This document shows, piece by piece, positions 36,606 through 49,300 of a stretch of DNA of 64,000 nt. Made by a program: the position numbers and the translations under genes. The notes beneath the pieces are model-generated. The model worked only from the letters and a program-made list of their open reading frames with translations, made no database searches and was not told the DNA's origin. Every line of letters begins with the position of its first letter. Position 1 is the first letter of the stretch. The DNA comes from Hyaloscypha bicolor E (lineage: Eukaryota > Ascomycota > Leotiomycetes > Helotiales > Hyaloscyphaceae), in assembly GCF_002865645.1 (NCBI RefSeq), contig NW_020194619.1, positions 966,442-1,030,441 on the forward strand, read 5' to 3'.

Positions 36606-38550
36606 ATGGACTCCTCAATTAGCTACAATGATGATGAGCACATCGAAAGCGTAAGATCCTACCAATATTGGCTCGCTTCTGTTGTGCTAACAGCGCAACA
36701 GCATCTTTCAAGGGCTCAGAGCTTAGAAATGGCGTATCAAGAGACTTTGCGCAACACCGACATCATTATTAAAGATGAAGGGGCGCGACGACTACGGCTG
36801 CGGATCCTCATGCTGGAGAACGAGAATGACGATCTTCACGAACAACTTGCCCTAGAGGATGACCGAATTGATGTCCTGGAACAAGAGAGCGAGGAACTAC
36901 GAGGCCAGTTGGGACAAGCGCAGGAAGATGTTTGCCAACGGGAGGCTGAGCTTAGGACACAGACACGGGAATTGCAGAATCTGAAGGTTGGTGGCACTCT
37001 GTCAGAGGTGGAACATACATTGACACTCCTAGGCTGAGCTAGCTTCTATGAACGGGATCACCACAGACACAACAAAGATACTTACTGAGAAACTGTCCCT
37101 GGTACGCGAACTCGCAACGCTAAAACCGGAGCTTGAACATCTTCGCTCCCAAGCATCATATCAGCACACTGTCCTGGCGGAGAAATTGGCTTTGCAACGT
37201 CAAGTCAGTACCTTGGAAGTTGAACTCGAAACCGAGAAACGAGCATCGAAACGAGCTGCACAAAAGAGTCGCAATAGTGATGCAGAAATCGAACTTCAAA
37301 ACCAATTGGACCAGCTACAGAAAGACCTCGCTCGCGAAAAGAGGGAACGCGAAAAGGCACGCAAAGAAGTGGAGTTGGAGCACCAATGCCAGGTCGAAGA
37401 ACTGCAGAGAGAGCTCGCACAGGAGAAGAGGGCCAGAGAAAAGAATCGAAAGGAGACCGAGACTGACGTCCAGGATCGATTGGAAGAGTTGCAGAGGGAC
37501 TTGGCCCGAGAGAGACGAGATGGGGAAAAGGCTTGCAAGGAGGCCGAGAAGGAACTGAAATCTGCGGAGACGCGAATTTCTGTCCTTGAAAGCAAGCTGG
37601 ATCAATTGAGAATGAAGCTGCGGGCGACCAAGGACCAGCTCAAGGAATGCCAGACCGAGCTGAGCCAGGCCCGAGCAGTAGTAGTGAAGGCTGGGCCTGC
37701 GGCATCGAAGGGAGATGCTGCAGTTAAAAATCCACAGAAGAGAGGCGCCTTGGAGATGAGCACCGATGTGGAGATTGGTACTCCGGACGGAGTGGCTATG
37801 CGAGGGAAGCGGCCAGTAGCGAAAAGGGGACGGATGGACCAAATGATGGTAGGAGAGAAATCGATGTTCTCTATCACGCCATTCCTCAATCGTACTATCA
37901 GCATGGCCCCCCAAACTCCTGGCGAGGAGATGGAGCCTGAAGCTCTAGAAAAGGAACAACGAAAGGTCACAGGCGAGCCAACAGCGGAGGTCGTTCGAGA
38001 ACAGCCACCCACGAGCCGGGCAGATCCGGCACCGGCAGCTGTTCCTAAACCACGCAGGAAGAAGGTTGTAGAAAATGCACCAGTAACAGAAAGTAAAGTC
38101 CTCGGGGAAGCCAAGGCCAGCAATAAGAACAAGAAGGCACCTGCAAAGAAACCTCGGGTGTTGAGCACTTTGGAGAAAGTCGGTGAGGAGGAAGGGGATG
38201 AGAATGAGATGAAAGAATTTATTCCTGCTGCAGCAAAGGGGGCCGGGGCGCCGATGCTTTTTAAAGCAGGCCAAGTGCAATTGAAAAATGTTGATGCCGA
38301 AGAGAGTGGCCCGAAGAAAAAGAAACGAAAACTCCTTGGTGGAGGCAGGACTTTGTTCGATGAGGAAGATGGAGAAGCCACGAAGCGGCCGGCAAAGGTT
38401 TCTCTAGGCCCCCCGAGATTACTGGGCAAAGGCGGTTTGGCTGGTCCTAAAGGTGGTCTGAAGGGAGGACTCGATACTGTCAGTGGATTTGGAGGCTTTT
38501 CACCATTGAAGAAAGATCGTAGAGGCGTTGGGGCTAGTTTTCTAGTCTGA
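36606..38550 (+). CDS. Coiled-coil, probably nuclear protein of unknown function (632 aa)
   Basis: Two exons, 36606-36986 and 37033-38550. Residues about 1-45 precede a nearly continuous coiled coil to about residue 350, with heptads such as LEHLRSQASYQHTVLAEKLA. Three tandem E-L-Q-R-[ED]-L-A-[QR]-E-[KR]-R blocks lie near residues 225-290. The C-terminal part is Lys/Pro-rich with a KKKKRK nuclear-localisation-type cluster and a Gly-rich end containing FGGFSPLKK. This layout suggests a structural protein of chromosomes, kinetochore or spindle, but no domain is named with confidence. It is divergent from OST3, with only 258 bp between starts. A long antisense open frame within it (37602-38429) is a by-product of codon bias. 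Confidence 0.8.
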
Positions 38551-38831
38551 GGAATTCGGTGACCATCTTAGGATATGCAATCTGTTCAGGTCTGGGGAAA
38601 TGGATGGCATGGCGGCGTTGGCTTGTGTTGTATCTTTTAGTTTACTTGTGGAGTCGTTTACATGGGAATGAATTGAAATGCGACTCCTGGAATAATTTGA
38701 GCACGGACCACCTCGCGTTTTCCAAGTCTCCGTTCAATGCAGTCAATTGTTGCTCTTCCTTCAGTGAAACTGGCTACATGCATTCGCAAACCGCTTCGTG
38801 GGCAATCTTTGGAGACTGTTCCAGAGCTTGC

Positions 38832-40054
38832 ATGCCACGGCCATGGAGAAATCTAGTACCATCTCGTCAATTTCGTAGCCAATTGCAAACTCTATGCTCA
38901 CATCCACGGAATTCTTCCTCTTCGACAAGATGGAAGAGCAGACAAGGCAGAGACTCGTATGCACGAGAAGCGAAGGTCCAAGGACTGAAGAGCAGAGCTG
39001 CTTTCAAGTTGCTAGAGGTATCCGGTCTCCTTTTGTGGGTACAGGTCTCTGCTGACGTAGTAGATTGATGCAAAGTACAAACTGTTTAAAAAAGGCCAGA
39101 CCGTTGTTGATCTTGTCCGTCCCGTCTAGCCACCTCTCTTTGGTCGAGGAGCTGACTCTTCTTAGGGCTATGCACCAGGAAGTTGGTCACAGGTTTTGTT
39201 TTCATCTCAATTCATCTCAACACAGCTTACACCCCACTCAGGTCGCGGTAGAACGGACAAAGCCCAATGGCAGAATCCTCGGCATCGATATTATTCCTGC
39301 GCAACCACCCAAAGGCGTGTCAACGATACAAGGCAACTTCCTATCTGTGGGAGTACAAGAGGAGGTGAAGCGATTCCTCTCAGATCCTGGTCGAGGACGG
39401 CCCAAGCAACAATTATTTTTAATGCATGAAGACACTGGGGTCACAGAGGCGGTAATTGAAGAGGATCGTAGCTATATAGACCTCGAACGACATGCGGACG
39501 ATCCGCCAGAAGGAGGTAGCACACTTAACAAGAGGGGCAAGAAAGCTCAAGATCTGGGAAAGACGGTGGATGTTATTTTGAGTGATATGTCCGAACCCTG
39601 GGAACAGACTACCGGTTTCTGGAAGAGAACTCTAAGTAATCCTTATAGGATGATGAACACGAGCGGCATTACCTTCAGAGACCATGCTGGAAGTATGGTA
39701 TGTGAATGGGCAACTTATTGCAGGAGCACGAAATTGATATTCCCATCCAGGACCTCTGTGCGGCAGCATTGCATTTCGCTCACGATACCCTTCGAACCGG
39801 TGGCCACTTCATTTGCAAATTTTACCAAGGCGCCGAGGATAAGGATTTTGAAAGGGAGTTGAAGAAGATGTTTAGAACCGTGCACAGGGAAAAGCCGGAA
39901 TCTTCAAGAAGTGTAGGCTTAACTTTTGAGAAGGGGGACACATTGATATGAACTAAACTCTTGGCAGGAATCCAAAGAGGCGTATTTTGTGGCACTGTGG
40001 AGGAAAGTTGATGTTGAGGATTCGAGTGCTAGTGATTCAAATGAGGTTACTTAA
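38832..40054 (+). CDS. MRM2: Mitochondrial 21S rRNA 2'-O-methyltransferase Mrm2 (RrmJ/FtsJ family)
   Basis: Six exons: 38832-39017, 39064-39114, 39166-39192, 39242-39697, 39751-39912 and 39968-40054 (322 aa). The N-terminus is Arg/Ser-rich without acids for about 40 residues, fitting mitochondrial import. The SAM-binding motif VVDLGYAPGSWSQ is assembled from exons 2 and 3, the latter only 27 nt. The K-D-K-E catalytic set is visible: K in RAAFKLLE, D in ILSDMSEP, K in FICKFYQG and E in ESKEAYFVA. The protein methylates a uridine in the peptidyl transferase region of mitochondrial large rRNA. A region rich in acidic and Gly residues between GRPKQQLF and KTVDVILSD is longer than in bacterial FtsJ. 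Confidence 0.93.
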
Positions 40055-40454
40055 TGAAAACTGCTTTCATAAACCTCGACTTCTGGAATTTTGCAGTAGT
40101 TAGGTATGCTTCCTGAGCGAGTGCAGACCATGCGAAACCATAGCAGCAAAATGCTAAAGACAGGCTCCGTGCTTGACGTCAAGGCCTCTTGTCAATTATT
40201 TAATATCATTTATTGTTCAACGGTGTATTCAAATTCATGGCCGAAGGTTCGATCTATGTCATCAATCAAACGGAAGAATTGTTGATTCTTCAATGTTTGC
40301 ATTTTGTTCTTCCCATTTTGTTCATGCCAGGTAAAGCACAACGCCACACCTTGCCATGCATATCGCAAGGACATCATCAAAGCCCATCACATCTCCAGAT
40401 GTCTTGTCCAGCCAAAGCCAATCGTCAACACCAACATCTCCCGAGTCATCAGAT
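40055..40454. other. Convergent intergenic region
   Basis: 400 bases between the stops of MRM2 and RPL18; presumably their 3' UTRs. Nothing else is seen. Confidence 0.5.
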
Positions 40455-41216
40455 TTAGACCTTGAAACCTCTTGACCGCCTACGTCCACGAGCCTTCTCG
40501 AACTTACGACCCTTGGACTCAACATATGGTTTCTAAGATTGTGATAAGCGAAGGTCCCATCAAGCATATAGAGAGATTTACCTTGTGCTTGTGGGGTCCA
40601 AAGCCGAAGTGCTTGACAGCCTCTCTGGCGTTCTTGGGTCCTCTGAGGAGGAGGGTGTTGCTTCCGGTAGGAGCTCTCAAGGCCAATTGATCCAAAGTCA
40701 ACGCCTCTCCACCTGCAGCGAGGATACGCGCACGAGCGGTCGCAGTGAATCGAAGAGCGGCAACACTGAGCTTGGGAACAGTCAGGAGGCGGTTGTCATC
40801 GGTGACTGTACCAATAACGACAACGGTCTTGTTGTTGGACTTCTCGGAGGTGTTCGCAGCAATTCGGGAGATCGAGACCGGAGGTCGGTTGATACGGGAC
40901 ATGAAGAGTCGGCGGAGAACGACCTTGTTGAAGGATGACTCGGTTCGACCTATTGTTCGAGGGTCAGTGTATCTAGAAGAGGGCTTGTCCAATGCTCAGG
41001 TACTTACGGGCCAGGAAGCGGTACAGCTTCACCAGCAGCTTAAGGTAGACATTGTCACTCTTAGGCGCCTTGCGGTGCGTGCTGCGAACGTGATGAGCGT
41101 CGAGATCGATACCTGTAGTGAGAACCTCATCGTCAGTTTGTTTTTGAATTTCGGTCATCTACGCAGAGATACAAGACCGCCACTTGCATACGAAGGCGAG
41201 GATAGGACATACCCAT
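40455..41216 (-). CDS. RPL18: 60S ribosomal protein L18 (eL18)
   Basis: Four exons: 41216-41213, 41112-41008, 40949-40582 and 40532-40455 (184 aa). The sequence is immediately recognisable: [66 protein letters not shown], and a C-terminus ending [10 protein letters not shown]. The first coding exon is only four bases, ATGG, followed by a 100-nt intron; splicing gives the expected MGID start. The Met at 41158 upstream of the second exon is therefore not the start. It is a cytosolic large-subunit protein, and early-intron structure is typical of ribosomal protein genes. Confidence 0.97.
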
Positions 41217-42326
41217 TGTTGCGCTGTCGACGTTGTGGTTGACTTGAAAATGTAAATATCTCGCGGATTTTGGATTTGGGCAGTGTGGGAGATGCTAGTC
41301 CAATTTAGTGCTAGCTCCTTTTGCTGACTTTTCCGAGAGATTTGGAAAAGCATACGAGAGACTCGAGGTCCTTGAGAACCACCTGCATCTCATTACCACC
41401 GCACTGGATCCCAGTCCTTCAGGATGGTAACTTTTGCCCCATTTTATCTCCCAGTCTCTTGGATATTGAGGAACGGTTAGGCTTGACCCTTGGTGTGGTT
41501 CTAACCTCGTACATCATTCATATCCGTCTTTTTGACAACGATCTGAGCGTTCAGTTCGGGACCTTCAGTGCAACAACCATTGTGGTATCACGACATAGGT
41601 AGTATTGTTGTGACTTATACTGCGAAATATCCTTTTCTAGATATGACCAATCCTTTGATCGCGATTCTTGCTAGAAGAGGCTTGGTCAAGTATAAGAGAC
41701 AGCAACTAGCGGATAAATCACTTCTCTACGGTCTCAAGACTGCCAAATACCTTCCCAAAGTGAATGCAGAGAGACGTCCCTGAGAATCCCATCCCATTTG
41801 TAACCGGAAAGCGAGCCAGCCACCGATGATGATTCGCCACTATTCCCAGTGATTATTGCCTGTGGCCAGATTCAGGTCTGACTTCAAGTTCGCTTGGCGC
41901 GACATCCATCAAATTTTGACCTCAGGAACCTCCCCCATGACCGAAGCACCTTTATCAAACAATTCACCTGCTCCAACCTCCCCACTCGCTCCTAGCCCAC
42001 GTCTTCCAACCGCTCCTCGATGTTCCTTGAATGGACCCTAAATTGATCCCTCCAAGACCTCTGCTCGATCCTGTTGTTTCGTCGGCTCTGGCATCAGACT
42101 AGTCGAAGCCTCACCAGCGGCACCAGCACTTCCCACCAAACCGTGCCTTGGGCAAGATCTGCAAGTGGAAGAAAGCCGCACATCTACAAATCGCAAATGA
42201 TACCTCATCCCTGAATCGGCGCAATTCTTCTGTCATCGCTGGAAGAGCCGGTCCAGCTCGCATGCGCTGGGATCATACGCGTTGAGCTTCCAGCCCTGGG
42301 TTGCATAGCTCGTACCTTGACTCGGA
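41217..42326. other. Divergent intergenic region, RPL18 and carrier
   Basis: 1.1 kb. A few short open frames (for example 41568-41783 and 41937-42041) show no domain and no convincing splice pattern. It is likely promoters and 5' leaders for the two flanking genes. Confidence 0.45.
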
Positions 42327-43595
42327 ATGTCTGCTGTGAGTTCACCCCATCTCATTCCTCTGCCAATGCTAATTCAATACCCATCGCAGCCTGAGAGTGA
42401 AACTCTCAAGCCAAAATATGGACCGAAAGTATTACAGCTGCGTGAGATGATCGCGCAGCCGGTGTTCGCGGCTTTTTGTGCTGGAGGAGTGGCAGGAGCT
42501 GTGTCGCGGACTGTGGTGTCGCCTCTCGAAAGACTAAAGATTCTCTTCCAAATACAAAGCGTTGGCCGGGAAGAATACAAGCTCTCCGTGGGAAAGGGCC
42601 TGGCGAAGATGTGGAAGGACGAGGGATGGCGAGGGTTCATGCGAGGCAATGGCACCAATTGCATCCGAATTGTGCCGTATTCCGCAGTGCAGTTTGGAAG
42701 CTATAATTTCTATAAGAAGGTGAGCATGATAGCCGACCGTTTTGAAGACAGTTCAACGCGATGTAGCAGTTATTCTGGGCATTTCCTCGGCCGGTATCTA
42801 CAAAGAATTTTTACAAGTATCAACACTAACATTGCTGCAGTTCTTTGAGCCGACTCCCGGTGCAGACCTCACTTCTCTTCGGCGCTTGATCTGTGGTGGA
42901 GCGGCCGGCATCACATCTGTGTTCTTCACCTATCCCCTGGACATTGTCCGAACACGGCTTTCCATCCAGTCGGCATCTTTCGCCGCGCTTGGCCAGGGAC
43001 CAAGAACAAAACTTCCGGGCATGTGGGGAACTTTGATTACCATGTACAAGACTGAAGGCGGAATACTTGCCTTGTATCGGGGCATAATCCCTACGGTGGC
43101 TGGTGTTGCACCTTATGTCAGTTACGCTTGCTCCATTGTCGAGAACATGACTAACAGTCAAAACTAGGTGGGCCTGAACTTCATGACTTATGAGCTTGTA
43201 CGCAAGTACCTCACCCCGGAAGGAGACAAAAACCCAAGTGCGGTCCGGAAGCTTGCTGCAGGTGCTATCTCAGGAGCGGTCGCTCAGACATGCACATACC
43301 CCTTGTATGCCTAATCTAGTTTATGTCCAGCCACCAAGCATCTATACTAACACAACCTAGTGATGTTCTTCGGCGTCGATTCCAAATCAATACAATGTCT
43401 GGAATGGGATATCAGTACAAATCGATTTTTGATGCAGTCAGAGTTATCATTGCTCAAGAAGGCGTCAAGGGCATGTACAAAGGCATTGTCCCCAACCTAC
43501 TAAAGGTCGCCCCAAGCATGGCGAGTAGTTGGCTTAGCTTTGAGGTCACCAGAGACTTCTTGCTCACCCTTAGAGCAGAGCCGCAAGACCTGTAA
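42327..43595 (+). CDS. Mitochondrial carrier, YPR011C/SLC25A42-like
   Basis: Five exons: 42327-42335, 42390-42719, 42841-43116, 43168-43304 and 43361-43595 (328 aa). Three mitochondrial carrier repeats are present with signatures SPLERLKILFQ, YPLDIVRTRL and YPFDVLRRRF. Matching second-half motifs are GFMRGNGTN, ALYRGIIPT and GMYKGIVPN. The overall text is closest to yeast YPR011C, a transporter of adenosine phosphosulfates, and to the coenzyme A/adenine-nucleotide group; the substrate is inferred. The first exon is nine bases (Met-Ser-Ala). The 54-nt first intron is in frame, so an unspliced form with 18 extra residues would also be open. The third repeat is built only after removing a 56-nt intron inside the PF of YPFD. 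Confidence 0.9.
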
Positions 43596-44232
43596 TAGTC
43601 CTATCTCCTCGGTCGGAACTTGACGTTTCGTAGACGATCCCAACGTTTCCCGCTCTGGTTTTACTGAGAGGTCAATCCAAGCAGAACGCTTTGTAAATGA
43701 TGGCATGAAATGATTGGTTGGTATATTTGGATAGGCATTGGGAGCGGGCGCATGCAGGCTTGTAGAAAGAGGGTAGACCTTTCCTTGCACTGTACCTTCT
43801 GGGTGAACCAAAAAGGGGCATCATAGATTTCTCAAAGACATGTATCAGACAGGAGTAAATACAGTTTCGCACGCAGTCATTGGCCTGTGTCAAGCTGGCT
43901 GACATGTTGGAACAAATCAAACCCTAGTAGATGTATTGCAACCTGGACCTGCAGATTGTTGGAACAAACAGCGACTTTCAGGTGCGGACAGGACAGTTCA
44001 ACTTATCTGGTCATGTGACATGATCCGACTAGTACAGGTTGGGACTTAGCGTCGATCTCTCCGGACTTTTCTACATCATAGCAGCTTCAGAGCAACCACA
44101 ACTTTCCACCGCAACTTTATCAACTTGTACAACAACCGAGTTCTCAATCTGCCCCTGAGACCTCAGCTCTTCTTTGACTTGACTACTCGACCCCTTTCTC
44201 ATTGAAAGTCCAGTGCGGCAGCCATCATCAAG
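43596..44232. other. Intergenic region, carrier to SR gene
   Basis: 637 bases; no gene is supported. The last 100 bases are pyrimidine-rich, like a promoter or leader. Confidence 0.45.
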
Positions 44233-45430
44233 ATGTCGCGCGGCGGGACCACTCTCTACGTTACTGTGAGCTCGCAGTCGACCGCATGAAGCACGAAAGA
44301 ACGCAACTAACTGTCTCTGCTATAGGGCTTTGGACCCGGCACACGCGCTCGCGACCTAGCATACGAATTCGAACGGTATGTCAGCCAAACGTCGATATTT
44401 CGATGATCGTCCTCGAGTGCGATGATCCATCCACCCTCTATCCTCGTCCCTCCTCGTCCTCCTCGTCGAGACTTCGCTGTCACCTTTACTCGTCTCCTGC
44501 CTCCCTGCGCGTTATACCTCCTCCCCATTCCTCGTTCGATCGAGCGGTCGCACAATGACACGAATATTGCCTTCACTTTTGCCTTCGTGCGAAAAGTCCG
44601 AAATGCGGCGGATCGAGCTTTCTAGCTTCTTAACTTCCTCCAATCTTTTGATATCTTCCTATATCCTTACCCTCCCATTGCAACAGAACAATCTAACACG
44701 AACTCCTGCAGATATGGTCGCCTCGTTCGTTGTGACATCCCAGCACCTCGAACTGCTGCCAGTCGTCTGTGAGTTTATCCCGTAACGTCTTGAAGTCAAC
44801 TCTAATGTCGTTGACACTTAAAGTAGGTTCGCCTTCGTTGAGTATGAGAGTCGCCGTGATGCGGATGATGCGTATCACGAAATGCATAACAAGCGTCTCG
44901 ACCGTGACGACGTCTTGAAGATTGAGGTATGACCCAGATATGCCTCATCGTCTTCTAATGCTAACCATCGATAGTGGGCCAGAACTCCTCCCTCTGCATC
45001 TTGGCGCTTTGATACCGGCCGTGAGCGCGACCGTCCAACTGGACGTCGTTCTCCTCGCAGTCGCCGCTCTCCATCTCCTCGACGTGGCCGAGGTAACTTC
45101 TCTCCTCGCAAGGATGACCGCCGGGACCGTGACCGAGACTACGATCGTCGAGACCGAGGCGACCGCTCCCGCAGTCCTGATGACAGGTGAGAGTTATGCT
45201 GCGAGTCTCTAGTCCCAGTCACTAACATTCTTATTCCAGGGACCGTGATATCAAGGACGAGCGAGACCGTGATCGTGAGGAAGTTCGAGAGAACGGCACC
45301 AACGGCGAAGATAGGAAAGGTGAATTTATACTTCCGAGTCGCACGAAGAACTAAACTCGCTGATAACCAAATGGCAGTTGCCATGGATTCTCCTCCTCCT
45401 GCGCACGATGAATTAGACACAGCTGAGTAG
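44233..45430 (+). CDS. SR-family splicing factor (one RRM plus Arg/Ser-Arg/Asp tail, 194 aa)
   Basis: Seven exons: 44233-44265, 44326-44375, 44712-44768, 44827-44926, 44975-45186, 45240-45319 and 45378-45430. The N-terminal RRM begins at TTLYVTGFGPGTRARDLAYE with RNP2-like LYVTGF and RNP1-like RLFAFVEYE. The tail has GRRSPRSRRSPSPRRGRG and many RD/DR dipeptides, and ends DSPPPAHDELDTAE. Such proteins bind pre-mRNA and recruit the spliceosome in the nucleus. The second intron (44376-44711) is 336 nt, six times longer than the others. SR genes often control their own level through such introns; that is an inference here. Confidence 0.92.
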
Positions 45431-46367
45431 GGACATCGCTGAGTAAACAGCTCGTCTATTATTCGAGGCGTACGCGCGACGGAAAAAAAGTTGATTGTGC
45501 TAAGGGCTGCTGGTATTTTCTTCTCTTCATGCCTGATTTTACAACTGTGTTTCTAGATTCATTCCCCCTAGGCCTTCGATTCGATTCGGACGAGTAACTT
45601 GGCGGTAGAAGTGGTGAACTTCAAGACCTTTCCCTCCTGCGGTAGTCCCATAATAATTCCGTAGCATAGCAATACCAAGATTGAGATCCCCTTCCACAGG
45701 TCACATTACGCAGTCTTTTATACTTCCATGAAGTGACAACTATGTCTTCTATGCACCCGTTGTCCATTCTGAACTTCTCCGCTCCATTAACAGTCCGTCC
45801 TCAACTTGGCAGCGTCACCATGGACAGACAAAGCAGCCAATTGTCCGAAGTCAATTTGGACCATTTCGGACGCTTCTCGTTGGAAGAACGTTCATTCGAT
45901 TTATGTAAATTCAAAGTCTACCAACTCATACTGTCCACGGATTTCTAGAAGTGGCCTCCTTTATTGTCCAGCTTAACTGAGGAGATTGATAATTAGTTCG
46001 CCTTTCTCTCCACGCGAGGTAGCCTGGAGCGACTTAAATTAACCACGTGGAAAACTTCACGTGCTTGCCAGGGTCGAACTACAACATCGTCATTGCTCGC
46101 CCTGCAAGTGTGGCGCGTGGAAGTGGTAGTTGCTGCCAGACCTCGATCTTGTTTCACAACGCACCTGCCTTGATGATTTTCGGATCAGAGCTGCGATGCA
46201 TATCGCTTTCCTTTGTTCTTTCGTGTTATTGAAGTAAAACCGTCAAATTGGCGGTTGGCTATTTCAAATCCCTTTTGGCCCAGCACGCCAGAAACGTGCC
46301 TCGGTCTCTTCCTGCAGGTCTGCTCAAATCTGCCACGGCTTTCCAGGTGGCGGGGGGTAAGGAGAGA
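45431..46367. other. Intergenic region, SR gene to DDHD gene
   Basis: 937 bases with no supported gene or repeat. The frame open upstream of 46368 lacks an ATG until that position. Confidence 0.45.
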
Positions 46368-49300
46368 ATGGACCCCACGCCCGAAAGCAAGTCAGAGAAA
46401 CCCGAGAAATCCTATCTTTCAGCTGCAGTAGAATCGATATCCCCATGGGGCGGTACCCGCTCTTCGACTCCGAAACCTCCCTCCGCTGCAAGAGAGGCTT
46501 CTGGTTTGAGAAGCCAGCAGGGAGGAGATCATACAACACAGAGCTGGAAGCATGGATTGAGCTCGAAGAGATATCCGCCGGATTGTCCACCGTTGGCTGC
46601 TCGTTGGTTTTACGCCGTTGATGTAGAGCTTGCTACCCCAGTTTTAACTTAGGATCTTGCTGATTCAGACATAGATTCCCAAACGAAAACCCAAACTGCT
46701 GAAGAATCATCATGAGGAAACAAAGCCTGCATCACCACCCAAGAAGTTTGTAACATTCTCAGAACATGATTCCAGTTCAATTGAATCCGCGTACCAAAAG
46801 CTGGCAGACGAATATGATGATCCGAGTAAAGACCTTCGATCCAAAGGAGAGGACGATGCCAGCGGAGGGCAATCGCCGTCTGCCGCTGGGAAGAAGACAA
46901 ATACGAGTATAAATGAAGCGGGGAATGAAGAGGGAGCCGGGGGAAACATTCGAGTTCCGGTGCACGAAGACTTTCTCTTCGATGGTAAAGAGCCCATTTT
47001 TGACCCATTCCTATCTCACTGGCCGGGGGGATGTCTCAGTCTCCCCGCTCCCTCCCTCCTCCCCGCTTCCCGAACAAATATGTAGCTAATTTGTTCTAGT
47101 GGATATTGAACAACGAGAACTTGCTCCTGGTAAGTTTATTTTCATCCTCTTTTGCTGTTTTCTTCATTGAGAGCTCAGAACGCAGGGGCTTCGCGGGAGC
47201 CGGCATGTCCGTCTGTCTTAGGATCTTGGCTCCTCAGCTGCAGAAAATTTCCATACTGATTCGACGGTAGTTTTTTGGCTTGGTCCGATCTATGAAGTGA
47301 GACGTGGCTCGTGGTTTTTTCAGGAAGGATCAACTCTGCGGCCCTGCGAAGAGAACTTGGCTGCTCAGTTGGAGGAGGTAAGTCTGAATTTCTCGGGGTA
47401 TAATTTCCTCCTTCTCATGTACTGCAAGCAATTCACTCCCCAGCTACCCTCAGGCTAGACTACTCATGAGACACTCTCAACTCAAAACTACTTCCTTCAA
47501 AGGCAATACTAATCCGATATTCTGGGGTTAGGGTTATCTCAAAGTCAAACCTTTCCGGTATCCCAAAGCTCCAGAGAAGCCCACCTCTAGACCAGCATCA
47601 ACGAAGCCGGGCGAAGATCCCAAATCTCTATCTTTTTCGGGGGCTTTTGGTCGAAATCGAGCGGGTTCTGGGGAGGTTACTCCCAAGGCCTCTGTGGAAA
47701 CCCTACGAGCGGCCAATCAGCAAGCACCTGACGATGCCACAAACGCTTTGAAGGATGTCCCAGTTCCTTCTGGGACATCCCTTCAGCATCAACCGCAAAC
47801 CTATCGGCTCTTCGGTTCCTGGATGAACAGCACTGTAACCTATGAAAATCCCTCGGTTGCTTGGCTTTCTGCAGACAGTCTCATGAGCCGTGTCTCATCA
47901 ACTGTGTATCAAAAGTTTGCAGGTGGTGGTTATTTAGGTGGTGTCAAACTCGTCCGTGGATATGATGCTGGAAAAGCCAAGGAACCGGGTGCTGACAAAA
48001 CTCCGTCGACACCTACTAGTGCAGCCACTAAAGGATCCAACATGCCTCCATCCTTGCAACTCGATGAACGCCAACAGAGACTCCTGAAAAGGAGATCTGC
48101 ACCCCCGAGTACATCCCGACCAGTACCCGGCCCTGAAGACCAAGCAACTGCGGTAATGTCGTCTCTAGGTGACGAGGATATCGAGGCAGAAGCCGTAAGG
48201 AGAAGAGACGAAAAGGAGATTCAGAACGATTACAACGACCGGAATGGTGAGAACCAAGGAAGAGAGATCGAGCATTTGATATTGGTTACCCATGGCATTG
48301 GCCAGCGGTTAGGCATGAGGTCAGTGTCTTAAACAATCCTCACTTGCAGAACAGTGCTGACAATCGTTTCCAGAACCGAATCAGTAAATTTTAGTAAGGC
48401 TCATCTCATACTAATTTCCTCTTTTCATCAATGAGATCTGAGATCCGAGAACCTGAAGAAGCTTGCACGCGCATTTGTCTCCGGGGCTTGGCATCTCGGC
48501 TCATGAGCCCATTCTCGCGGTGGATACAAATAGCAGCAATGGTTTTATTACCCTTGGCCAACGCAGAACATATATCTGGACTTGGAGGTGCAAGGGTTTT
48601 GCTTTTCTGATTCTAAAACTTCAGAGACTTTCGAAGAAGTAGACTTTGGATCACGAGAACTCGAGGGTTCATTTGGAGTGGAAGTAGTCGAAATGTCCTA
48701 GTGGGCATAGGACAATTAGTGCCGCCTTTTGTCCGCCGCGAGCCACTCTTCATTACCAGGAAAAATGCATTCTAACTGATGGCAGTTCACGATGTGAATG
48801 TGCTCCGTCAAACTCTCAAGAGCGTTTATGAAAGCTCTGCAGACCTTCAAGCCCTCAACGCGGAGATTGACAAACTACCTAAAAATTGCCGCATTCAAGT
48901 CTTGCCAGTCTGCTGGCGTCATCTACTGGATTTCCCCCAAAAAAGCGTCCGCCAGGCTAGAAAGGAACATGACATTGGCGATGCCTTTGGTGATGAAGAA
49001 GAATATCCAAGCCTAGAGGATATTACCGTTGAAGGCGTACCTTTTGTGCGGTCTCTAATTACAGATTTAGGTAGGTACGCTTTTATCGATCTACTTGGGT
49101 TTTGTTAACTTGGTCCTTCCTTAGCTTTGGACATACTCCTCTACCAAAGCGCATATCGGGAGCACATAAGCAACATCGTTCTTGCTGAATCTAATCGTAT
49201 TTACAACCTCTTCCGGGAGCGTAACCCAGAATTCAAAGGCAAGGTCAGTCTCATAGGCCATTCGCTCGGATCGGCGATCCTGTTCGATATTCTGTGCCGT

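Noticed and set aside
37602..38429. 275-codon minus-strand frame
   Set aside because: Antisense shadow of the coiled-coil gene; low-complexity Ser/Phe-rich text mirrors its Lys/Glu codons.
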